In this document: positions 22,267 through 32,243 of the stretch, piece by piece
Numbering within the stretch: the first letter of the stretch is position 1
How the letters are laid out: every line of letters begins with the position of its first letter
NCBI GenBank assembly: GCA_001632435.1
Contig: KV423958.1
Span: forward strand, 124,001 to 188,000
Origin: Calocera cornea HHB12733
Lineage: Eukaryota > Basidiomycota > Dacrymycetes > Dacrymycetales > Dacrymycetaceae
Reading direction: 5' to 3'
DNA: 64,000 nucleotides
Translations under genes and position numbers: made by a program
Notes under the pieces: model-generated
Told to the model about the DNA's origin: nothing
Seen by the model: the letters and a program-made list of their open reading frames with translations, nothing else
Database searches by the model: none

Positions 22267-23914
22267 TCAGACTCTATATGCTCTCAGCATAGAAGAGGCA
22301 CCGCGGAGCTGAGTTGATCCTTCCAGTCTCCAGGACGTGGTCTCTAGAAGTTCCTTGAAGTCTTCCGTAGTACGCGCACGAGAGTTAAATAGCAGAAGCA
22401 TTAGATTGTCCATGTCAGCGACTTGAAAAGATCAGAACATGGCAGACAACAGTATCGGAAGCTCACGAACCGTACTCAGATCCGGCTCCGAAACCCGCAT
22501 TAAGAGGGATTGGGGTGGGCAGATTGAGAGCCTGTACTTCTTTCATGCCTTTTCCCTTTATTTGCTCGAAGTACTCGTCCACGGTCATAGAATGGGGTCC
22601 ATCAGGAATGCTTGGCGTGAAGTTGACAATGAGCAGCTTTGTTCCAGGAGGAGCCGCAGGAACTAGGTTCTAGGTCAAGTCAGGCTCTGCCATGTTGTGC
22701 TGGCTCAGTTCACGCACCTGAAGCATTAGCTTGACTGTATCGTCGGGCCAGTTGTGAAGCGTGCTCTTGATCATGAAGACGTAAGGGTAGCCCTCGGACG
22801 CGGGAGGCAACGGTGTCGACTCGAAGAAGCTGTGCACAAGGAATGAAATCCTCCCGGTCTCCAACGCTTCTGGCATATTATCCTGCCAAAACTGTGCGCG
22901 ATGATCCCGTATCAGGAATTAAGTCATCATGAGGTAAAAGGGACTCATTTACTTGACGAGCCGCAGGGATGACCTCTTCTCTATCCTGCAGTACCGCCTT
23001 CCATTCGGGATGGCGCTTGAGGAACTGCATCACCATGCCGCCGTGTCCAGCGCCGATGTCGACGAGTGTGATTTTGGGTCCCAGATCATCCAGATAAACA
23101 TCGGCCGATATTCCCTTATCGAGCTTATTCTCGATGACAGTCATGCCGATATGGAATAGTTTGAGCTCAGCAGGATTCTGCTGCAGCCAGGAGAAGAAGG
23201 GCATCTTGAAGAAGACTTCAAAAGCGGTCTGCATACAAGGTTCAGCACCAACAGCGGAGGTAACACTTCATACGTACCGGATGTATTGAATCCGAGGGAA
23301 GATGCATCACTTGAGGAACCATAGTCGCAGCAGCAGCATAGCCAGGAAGGATGATATTCATGGGCACGGCGGGACCACCTTCAGGCGCTAAAGAACGAGT
23401 CAACCGAGTCGGCACAAAGTGTCCGACGGAGACTTCTTTAATGTAGCCCTTAATTGCGAGCATCCGGGAGATCGATCCTACGAATGTTCCAACATCGTAC
23501 CGAGCTTGGAAAACTACACTTACTGAGCTTTATAGCATCGATACCGGTTTTCTCTGAAACGACTTTCAGTGAAATGCCCTCGGATCCAGCTGCCAGTACT
23601 GTCTCGGCGACCGATGGCCTCGTCTCGGTTGCTGCTGCTAGGCATTCGGGAAGCAAGAAGCCGTAATGATCGATGAAAGACCGCTCGGCGGGATCTTGAA
23701 CAAGTTCGACGATCTGCTGGCAAAGACCAATGATCGCCCGACGAGCGTAGAAGCTGACGGGATCTGGTATGCCAGTGTCCAGAGGATGAGGGGCAAGGTC
23801 ATCGCTGCGCAGCGGAGGAAAGCCCTGCGACTCGATCGATGCCTGCAACGCAGAGATAGATGTCGCTAAGGAAGATAGTAGAACATCGAGTTCCCTTGGC
23901 GGAGAGGAGCTCAT
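22267..23914 (-). CDS. SAM-dependent O-methyltransferase, paralogue C
   Basis: 464 residues. Exons on the minus strand are 23914-23524 (391 nt), 23477-23278 (200), 23228-22953 (276), 22891-22718 (174), 22669-22471 (199) and 22421-22267 (155); introns 46-61 bp. The SAM site reads VDIGAGHGGMVMQFLKRHP with the following VLQD, and the catalytic region is STLHNWPDD. The C-terminus is DNLMLLLFNSRARTTEDFKE. The donor of the last intron (GTTCGT) is weak but is required for phase. It is closest to copy B by eye, sharing PLRSDDLAPHPLD and FYARRAIIGLCQQI. Substrate unknown. Confidence 0.9.
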
Positions 23915-23961
23915 GTTGCAAAAGGGGAGCGTTAGAGGTCGAGCAGGTGCGTCATAGAGTA

Positions 23962-23969
23962 CTTATAAG
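23962..23969 (-). promoter_or_regulatory. TATA-like box of O-methyltransferase C
   Basis: CTTATAAG, a palindrome, 48 bp upstream of the ATG at 23914. Confidence 0.55.
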
Positions 23970-24289
23970 CCCAATAGTAGTAAGCGGGACCCCTGGTACA
24001 CTAGACACGGACAAGGGTCCAATTTTAAGCAAGTTAATTGCTTATGCATGGGTCAACAGCCGGTAAGTGGCTGTATGCTGTGACTGGCGGATAGGGGGCT
24101 GATTTGCTTCCATCCACTTCTGTGCTTGAAATCAGCATCCGACTTTGCGCGTCATGCCATCAACCCTTGAGAGCAGCTGAGTTTTGCCTCCGCTCCAGGG
24201 GACTCAGTGCGTCTAAGTCCGTTGGTCCCTGGCTCCCACCTTGGCTGTGACCACCACCCCATCGTGCCTCCGCCGCCCTGCTCCTCACC

Positions 24290-24480
24290 TCTCCCCTGCC
24301 CCTGCCCTGCTTACTGCAACCTGCCCTGCCCTGCGTGCTCTGCCTGCCTTGCCTATGCCTGCCTTGCCTATGCCTGCCTTGCCTGCCTTGCCTGCTGTGC
24401 TCGCTGCACCCATCCGGTCTGTGGTGCCCGCCGTGCCTGCCCGTCTGCTGTGCCCTCCTGGCATGCTGTGCCCTCCTGGC
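24290..24480 (+). repeat. Low-complexity CTGCC/TTGCC repeats
   Basis: Imperfect tandem units of CTGCCTTGCC and CTATGCCTGCC run from about 24290 to 24410. Two copies of TGCTGTGCCCTCCTGGC follow at about 24447 and 24464. The open frames across it are compositional artefacts. Confidence 0.65.
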
Positions 24481-25424
24481 CCAGGCAGTGTGCGTATCTG
24501 CTACTATCTGTTGCGGGACCTCCTTTTGGAGGGCCACGGTAATGGGATTAGGCGCATATATGCATGTATTGTTGACTAGACAATGTCAACAGATGAATGG
24601 GTGACGAGGTGAGTATATGACATTGGCATGAATGTTTGTCTTTCATTGACCTCTGAAGGAACACACTGGTTATCTTGACTGTGCAAGACTATGATCAGTG
24701 CTTTCACTACTGTTGTAGAGTAGTCGTAAAAGTAATGAAAATAAGCTGCTTTACTACTGAATATGCTAAGTGCGGAATATGTACCACTTTCTGCGCATTA
24801 TAAGCCACTTCATCTAAGAAAGCAAACAGCTAAAAATAAGCCATTTTTGTGTGGCCTTGCAAGTGCTGGTAATCAGCACGTCTCGTGGTTCTAGTGGTAA
24901 TGGTAGAGGGTTTGCCGCGGCCCTTCTGTAACCGTAGCTGCTTAGGCACCACCTGATGTGTCCGAGACAGACATATCTCGACGTTGACAACGGTGAGCCA
25001 TGCCACTGAGTGGATCCCATGCAAACCCGAGGTGGAGTATCAGGGACGCTAGTACAAAAACAATATTCCGCCCATAGTAGGAAGGTCCCTTGAGTCACAT
25101 TCGTCCTGTTGCCTTGCGGCCGGGCAAGCATTGCCGGCATTGAGTAGGCACGAGATGGTGGTTGAGATAGAAGCATCACATGCACCGCCACAATGGGCTC
25201 GACCCGTGAAACGGAGGTCGCCCATTTGCCGGACTCAGCTGCTTCATTTGTTCTTGCTCCTGTCATTCAACGTCCTGGCGTTCCTAGTCACGCACCCTCG
25301 TCCTGCAGCTACGCTGAGGCGCTTGCTGGATTCTACTCGATACCGACGCCCTGACTCTATCCGAGAGTTACATCCACAGTTCTCTAGATTCTTCGGTATC
25401 TCGACGTCTTCAGCGCTCTATACC

Positions 25425-26778
25425 ATGCCGAGCCTGCGTTTCATAGGTCTTAACTTGTCACATGGCTTGACTATCATACTCAGAAATGCTCTAAGATATC
25501 GGCGTGAACTTGACCGATCCGATCTTCCGAGGCCTTTATCGTGGAAAGCAGGCACATGAAGGTAGCCAGCTGGCCCTTAACATTCGCTGCATCCTGACGA
25601 AATCTGATGACGATTGTCAGATGACTTCGGTGCCGTAATGACCCGTGCGGACGCGGCAGGCATCAAGGGAATGATGATAACCGGTGGAAGCTTGCATGAA
25701 TCTCGAGAAGCAGTTGATCTGGCCAATGGTTTAGGTCAAGGTAATTCGAATTCACCACTTTCTGTCGCCGACCGAGTACTGATACCTGATACTAGGAGTC
25801 TATGCAACTGTCGGGGTACATCCGACTCGAACGTCACAATTGGACTCATACCCGTCCGGTGCTGCTGTGTATCTGGGTCATCTTGAGGAACTGATCGAAC
25901 AGAACTCAAAGCCAAAGGGGAAAGGAAAGGTGGTCGCTTGGGGTGAATGCGGACTCGGTGATTACCAATGATTTCAATCTATCCACGAACCAGTATTGAC
26001 GCGCTGGTGCAGACTATGATCGTCTCCATTTTTCCGATATAGACTCGCAGAAAAGACACTTTGCAACACAACTAGGGCTAGCTCAGAAACACGGGTTGCC
26101 CCTATTTCTGCATTCTCGTTCAGCACATGAAGACTTCGTCTCCATATGTCGTGCAGCCGGGTATGAGACGGAGGGCGGCAAAGCCAGTGGTGGAAAAGGC
26201 GGAGTGGTTCACAGGTACTTCGCCCAACTCTAATGACTCCAATATAACGTTGACTTGAGTCAGCTTTACAGGTACAGAAGCGGAGATGAAAGAATTGGTA
26301 CCTGTCCTTCCCCTCTTGGAAGCTGGATATCTGCTGACGATCTGCAGGTCGAGATGGGGTTTTATATTGGCTTAAATGGATGCTCGCTTAAAACGGACGA
26401 AAATCTGGCGGTTGCTAAAGCAGTGCCGTTAGAGCGCCTCATGCTCGAGACCGGTACGCCATGGGTTACATCTCGTTGTCTCGAACGTCTCTTCATTGGA
26501 GAGCAGATGCTCCGTGGTGTTCTATCACGACGACGCATTCCTCGAACCATCACTTGAAGAGCCTCCCCGCGGACCTACGCCAGTTGTATTTCCCGGACTC
26601 TTGCAAAAAGGAGAAGTTTGTCATGGGTAAGACGGTCAAGGGACGTAATGAACCGTGCGCGACGGGCGGAGTCGCGTGGATCGTCGCCCAGGTGAAGGGC
26701 ATCCCCATAGAGGAGGTGGCGAGCCATGCTTGGAAGAACACTGTGGAGCTATTTGGACTGTCTGAGTTGGATAGCTAG
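25425..26778 (+). CDS. TatD-family metal-dependent DNase (TATDN1 type)
   Basis: 327 residues from eight exons: 25425-25446, 25496-25561, 25621-25740, 25796-25957, 26013-26214, 26264-26297, 26348-26453 and 26507-26778. It is a TIM-barrel hydrolase with 3'-5' DNase activity in characterised members. Landmarks in order: [20 protein letters not shown], where eukaryotic TATDN1 lacks the usual His-x-His; [10 protein letters not shown]; the metal ligand Glu in [36 protein letters not shown]; and LMLETDAPWC, whose Asp is the last ligand. The end [20 protein letters not shown] is typical of the eukaryotic subfamily. The first exon codes for only seven full residues, but the frame and motif support it. 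Confidence 0.92.
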
Positions 26779-26941
26779 ATTGACTGCGATGTTATATTAG
26801 AAGCATACAGTGAAGAGAGCGCAACATGATTGCAATGCCGCCAGAGGTGGATGACCGTGCCCGCCGCGCGTTGCCACAGGCCACCGCGACCGACCCTGTC
26901 GGTCGCGTCCCTACCCCCACTTGAACGATGCCTACGATCCC

Positions 26942-27976
26942 ATGTCGCTAGCTCCTACCACGATAGTGCGAGGTGCTCCGCCCGCACTTCAGCCCTACTA
27001 CTTCACAGCCTCTCTATTCGTAGAGCCTCTACGAGCCGACATCGCTGACCTGCTCGCAAAGTTCAAGGATGCCGTGACTGCGAGGCCAGATCCGGAGTCC
27101 CCGTTCCAGCTGTTCAAGAGGCTATGGATCGAGACTGGGTGGAAGTGGGTGCACCTGCTGGTCCTAGAGGAAAGAGGGAGGAAGACGTTCATCGGGACTG
27201 TCGAGCGGTGTTTCCTAGGTGAGCGCATATGCAGGACAGGCAATAAGCGCGTGCTCATCTGGACGTAGAGGCCTTGATGTCGTGTGACGACCCGGTTGAC
27301 TCACTCGGCGCTCTGTTCGCCCTGTTCACCTTCCACACGACCCAGCCATCCGCCCTGTTTCAGATAGACCATATCAACGTCCCAATAGGTAAGCGTCCCT
27401 GCCCAATATATGCGCAGAGCTGATGAGCCCTTAGACGTGCACGACGTCTTGCAGAACCTGCCTGCTCGCCTAGCACGTCCACTGAAGGCAGAAGCCTCGT
27501 ACATCATCCACCGCCTCTCTCCCTTCTTCCACCTCACTCCATCCTCAACGCTCATCCCCGCCCTCCCGTACGCAACCGTCATCCGTGCCCCGAAACCAAT
27601 GACGATGGCCAAAGGCCGGCCCACTACCAAAACGCGGCGGGAGAACTACCTTCTCTCACTGCGCCGGCTCACGCGGGAAATGGACGAGCTGAACAGCATC
27701 GCCACTTTCTCTGGAGAGAGCGACGACGCAGGGGGCGGAATGGAGCTGCCGAGCGCGGAGGAGTACGTGAGGGCCAAGGAGGAGTTCGTGGCTGCGCTGG
27801 AGGGGGGCGAGGAGAGGGCGGCGCTGCGGGAAGGGACTGCGCGGACCGAGAGGAGGATGAGGGAGATTGAGGCGTGGGCGATGAGGGAGGGGAAGGACGT
27901 GGAGGGGTATGACTGGGAGGGGAAGCCTATCGGGCTTGACTTAGTGGGGCGAGATGAAGGGGACGACGAGGCATAG
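26942..27976 (+). CDS. SNAPC1/SNAP43-like snRNA-activating complex subunit
   Basis: 312 residues from exons 26942-27218, 27269-27388 and 27435-27976 (introns 50 and 46 bp). The middle reads SLGALFALFTFHTTQ followed by INVPIDVHDVLQNLPARL and ASYIIHRLSPFFHLTP. This follows the core of SNAP43, which has GALYLLYGLYNTQ, a short linker, a helical repeat and a FRKL/AFHFT segment. SNAPc binds proximal sequence elements of snRNA genes for RNA polymerase II and III. The last 130 residues are charged and helical. ATG 26942 is the first in this frame. An upstream ATG at 26826 runs into a stop. The assignment rests on remembered family wording. Confidence 0.75.
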
Positions 27977-28102
27977 CATGCATGGACGGGGCACGTAAAA
28001 GACCAATATATACTAGTCTAACTAGTCAAAGATGGGAGCGGAGCTGCTAATCTCGGTACAAGCAAGCGGAGACAAGCATTTTGCAAGCGTGCGAGAGACG
28101 CC

Positions 28103-29498
28103 CTACTTCTTCTCGGAGAGCTTGCCCTCGGCCTGGTCAGCAATCCACCACGCGACGGTGCGCTTGATGCCCTCCTCGACGCCGACGACGGGCTCGTAGC
28201 CGAGCACGCGGCGCGCCTTCTCCATGTTATGCCACCTCTCCGCGGTGAGGTAGTGCACGCGGTAGGCGGTGAAGTTTGTGCCCTTGCCCGTGATCCAGCC
28301 GTACGTCTCTGCGCACGCGGCGAGGATGCCGCTGAGCCGCGCGGGGATGTGCCACATCTTCTTCATGTCGATGTCGGCGCCGAGCTGGGTCCAGATGGCG
28401 CGGAAGAAGTCCCACTGGTAGACGGGCTCCCCGCCGGTAATGAAGAACGCGTTGCCGGCGACCTTGAGCGGCATCTTATCCTCGTCGTAGTCGATGCTGA
28501 GTGCGGTCGGGGAGAGCGCATCAAACTTTGTGCGGAGCACGGGCCGGAGCTGCTGCGTAGACGGATCGCGGAACGCCTCCTGCGCGGCGAGCTCCTCGGC
28601 GTCGGGGTGCGGGCTAGGCCCGATGGGCTTGGCCTCGGACGTGGGTATGCGCCGGAAGCCCGTCGTCAGCGTGATCTGCGGGAGGGCGACGCCGAGCTCC
28701 TCATTGGGTATGGGCGCCGCGGTGAGGGAGAGCTTGTCCGCGGCCAGGAGGTGCGCGACGACGACGTTGTCGACGTACGTCCAGTCGAAGATGTTGTCGT
28801 TCTTCCCGATCTGGATCGTCCATTGGCCGTTGGCGACGACTTGAGCCGCTGCGGGCATCAGGAGACGATCACGTGGGCTGTGGGCGATTAGTCAGTCAGT
28901 TGCGGTCAATGCGGTCGGAAGAATGAAACATACCCGAAGATACCAGCCGGCCGCAGAGCGCACGTCGCAAGTCCGTCCTTGCCATTCGCGGCAAGGACGA
29001 TGTCCTCAGCCATCTGCTTCGTCTTGTTGTATGCGTCCTCGTTGGCCGGGAAGGGCATGCGCTCGTCCGCGTCGACGATGTTGTTCTTGTTGAAGACGAC
29101 ACCGGCGGACGAGGTGTACACCAGCTTAGGCACGGCGTTCGCAATGGCTGCGGCGATGACGGTCCGGGTGCCGTCGATGTTGACTCGCTCCAGGATCTCC
29201 TTGGGTGCCTCAGGATGCGGCGTCGCAGTGTGAATGATCACCGATGCTTGGCACTGTATTGGCTGGGTGAGCAAATTGCTGGAAAGGAATGGGCAGAAAA
29301 TGTGCGCACCTTGGATATGCAATCGGAGAGCTGCTTCTCATTGCAGAGATCGCCGTTGAAGAAGGTGATCCTGTCGTCGAAGATGCGCTGTACGATGTCG
29401 AAGACTGCGACGCTCGCCTCTCCGCGGTTGAGGAGGCCGTCTACGATGTGGGAGCCGAGGAAGCCGCTGCCGCCGATGACGAGGTAACTCTCAGGCAT
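28103..29498 (-). CDS. ERG26: Sterol-4-alpha-carboxylate 3-dehydrogenase (decarboxylating)
   Basis: 427 residues from exons 29498-29310, 29253-28934 and 28877-28103 on the minus strand (56-bp introns). It is a 3-beta-HSD-type extended SDR that oxidises and decarboxylates C4 of sterol intermediates in the ERG25/26/27 complex of the ER. The N-terminus has the Rossmann motif VIGGSGFLGSHIVDGLL. The catalytic Ser lies in KLVYTSSAGVVFN and the YxxxK in AYNKTKQMAED. The block CALRPAGIFGPRDRLLMPA and the cofactor-domain motif DWTYVDNVVVAHLLA are family marks. The insertion before VAGNAFFITGGEPV fits fungal Erg26. It is divergent from IMA1 over 341 bp. Confidence 0.92.
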
Positions 29499-29839
29499 GC
29501 TTGTAGTGGAGAGCGGGTGCTAGAGAGAAGGAAGGAGGAGGGAGGAGGGAGAGGAGATAGGCTAGGAAGATGAATTGAAGGACGCACAGACTGAGGGGCG
29601 GCTTGGGGCGGTCCTGGTTCTGTCCCTGCGCATTCGGTCCCTTCCACGAGTCGGGCGCGAGCCGAGCGGGGAAGGAAAGGGTCCTCCTCGGGGCCGGACC
29701 ACGTGAGAAAAAAGCCGCGTGCCTTCTTCCTGCGCCACCACCGCACTGGCTCGGGCACGTACGAGGTCCGAGCGCGTCCCTGGCAGTCATACAGTCTCAC
29801 CGTGGTCTCCCAGGCTTGCATGCCATCAATACCCCGTAG
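29499..29839. promoter_or_regulatory. Shared divergent promoter region of ERG26 and IMA1
   Basis: 341 bp between outward-facing starts. A pyrimidine-rich tract (minus strand, about 29520-29570) lies just upstream of ERG26. No other element recognised. Confidence 0.4.
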
Positions 29840-31893
29840 ATGTGGTCATTTCCCGCGCGCAAACCACTCACATGCTTCTACTGCCTCACACCGACAACTT
29901 CAAACTCATCCACATCCGCAGCCCTCAACGCCTACTATTGGAGATGCCCCGCGTGCGAGCAGTGGAACAGACGCGATGCGAACGGGGAGATCGTCCCCGA
30001 GCCGGGGGCGCAGAACGTGTTCATGAACCATGAGAGCTGGCAGAAAAGGGGTGCGTTCGCTCAACGGATGGGTGAGGAGAGGACTGATCGCGGAACAGCG
30101 TCATTACCTGATAATGCGTTCCCGCCCGGAACGCCATGGTCCCCATTCTGCACCCAGTGCGTGACGAACCAGAAGCTAATAGTGGAGATGCTCGCCAACT
30201 ACATACCCGACGAATCCGTGAGTCCCACCCCATTCCGCTCATCTCCCTCATCTCCCCGCTGACCAAAGACGGCAGGACCCCACCCACCCCTCTGCCCTCG
30301 CCAACATCGCCGCCTACCGACGCGACCTCGAGCGGCGCTACCCGCCCTTGTGCGAGGAATGTCGACCGCGCGTCGAGGCAGAGCTGAGGAAGCATAACGA
30401 TGAGGCGACGGCGGAGATCCGGGCGAGTGCGGTGGCTGCGAGCGTTGCGGGTGTTGCGAGCGGGAGTGGGGTGGGGACGCCGAGGAAGGACAAGGCGAGG
30501 GAAGGGAGGGCGCTCGGCAGGTGGGAGACGAGGATTTGGAGGACTAGGGGGTTTGTCTGGGTGCTGGCGTTGGTGTTGTCTGTTGCGAGGTGTGTTAGAG
30601 GTGTGTTTTGGTCTGCTCTTGGTGATGACTCGGCTAAACCCGGACTAGTCCTTGTGCATCCATCGGAGATTCCACACGGCGACAGTGCTACAAGAGAAGT
30701 CATCGTCACTCTCGCTTCCATCACGTGGACGACGTGGAATCCCAAATACCTGCGCTATAGAAGATACCTCCAAGCAGGCGTGCCGACCCAAACGACGGGC
30801 ATGCGCACTTGGACTGTACGTCTAGGTGCACCCCCCTTCATTCTTCCACTGACATTCTCACAGTCCTTTCAACTCCTCATCTACCTCTTCCGCCTCCTCC
30901 TCTCAGTATCTTACCTCGGAATCCTCTCCCGCCACCTACCCCCAACAGAAGAGTCCTACCGCATCCTTGGTGCCCTGAGCCTCACAGCCGACACCCTCCT
31001 CAGCAGCATCGCCTACCGCACAATGAGCATCCAGAAGATACCCGTGTCAACCAAACGGTCGCTCGTCCCGCTCGGGCCTGCCCCGTCTAGACAGACGTTC
31101 TACGAGAACGCGTTGGATGGACTAAGGCTCTCCGATTCACCGCAGCACCAGCAGACACCAACTAGACAGCGCGTGCCCTCATGCGCGCAGACCATCTCCC
31201 CGCGGTTCGCCGCCTCGCCGCCTAACAGCCAGCAGCGTGCTTCCTCGCTACCCGCTTCAGCCGCCCCGTCCAGCCAATCCCCAAAGCGCATCCCACCAAC
31301 ACCACCCCCCGGCCCCTACATAGCAGCAGAAGACTCCTCAACCCCGATGGACGTCGACCCCCCTCCTCCCTCTTCCTCCTTCTACTCCACCGACCTCAAG
31401 CCCCAAACCTTCCCCCCGCGCTTCACCGCCACAGGGCTTGAAGACCTCCTCTCCAGCTGGAACCTGAGCGACCCCGCGCCTCCCCCTGCCCATCCTACCA
31501 AAGGCGGGGCCGGAGTCGGCGGGGGGTGGCAGGAGGTCGGCCTGCTCGAGCTTGTGGAGGGGGTGGCGCTCTGCGTGGGGTGGGCGAGTGGGGTGGTGAT
31601 GACTATGCAGGTCGCGTGGGCTTGCGTGGCTGTCGTTGTTATTTATAGGCTGGGGCAGAGGCAGACGGTGGACTCGGTGAGCGCTTTCCTACTCTTTCCG
31701 TGCTTGAAGTGTTCGGTCTGACACATGGACTTCGTAGGCTGTCGCTGCTGGTGCAGCCTTGCTGAGAGCTGCTCTGCCTCTGCCCTTGCTGGCAGCGCGG
31801 ATCGGAGTGTCGGCGAGGGTCGAAGCGCTGCTGTGGGACGCTGCTTGCTTGGGTGTTATCGTGGCTGCACGAGCATTTTCACCCAGGACTTGA
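29840..31893 (+). CDS. IMA1: Ima1/NET5-like inner nuclear membrane protein
   Basis: 612 residues from exons 29840-30050, 30099-30217, 30276-30815, 30864-31676 and 31738-31893. The N-terminus has the Ima1 zinc-binding domain: CFYC, then YYWRCPACEQWNRRDANGEI, then PFCTQCVTNQKLIVEMLANY, then RYPPLCEECRPRVEAELRK. Ima1 (TMEM201/Samp1 in animals) sits in the inner nuclear membrane and links chromatin to LINC complexes. After it come hydrophobic segments (GFVWVLALVLSVARC, LLIYLFRLLLSVSYLGILS), a long Ser/Pro-rich region, and further membrane segments at the C-terminus. The fourth exon start is uncertain because the 48-bp intron 30816-30863 has no stop and could be read through. Confidence 0.88.
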
Positions 31894-32243
31894 TTTGATC
31901 TGATTTGGTTACACTAACTATTGTATCGATTGTTTTACGACTGCACGCATTGTAGTATTATTGCATTACTCTCAACCTTCACAAACAATGAATGACCAGT
32001 AACATGGATAAGTTATGCATAGACCTTTCCTGCCTCATTTCGCGACTCTGATCGCAAGCGAGGAAGTTGGTCGCCCTTATTCGGTCGTCCGCCGGCTCGG
32101 CATTCACGCGCGTCCAAGAATACGTATGGATGCACTCACCGCTGACCCTTCTTGCTTCGCCACCTGTCCCTGGCCGCTACACTTCGCACTTCGCACGCCT
32201 CTTCCCACCTCCTCCACCTCCCCCTCCCTGCTGGATCTGGACG
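31894..32243. other. Intergenic, nothing recognised
   Basis: 350 bp containing the IMA1 3' flank and the promoter of the UBE2O-type gene. AT-rich around 31900-32000. Confidence 0.4.

Larger units (their letters stand above)
23915..25424. other. Intergenic region of 1.5 kb with a low-complexity core
   Basis: No gene is supported. It contains the TATA element of O-methyltransferase C near its left end and a C+T-rich low-complexity stretch at 24290-24480. The part 24540-24800 is AT-rich. The start of TatD is at 25425. Confidence 0.55.

Noticed and set aside
24160..24579. Overlapping frames on both strands with Cys/Leu/Pro or Gln/Gly/Arg repeats
   Set aside because: They come from CTGCC/TTGCC low-complexity DNA.
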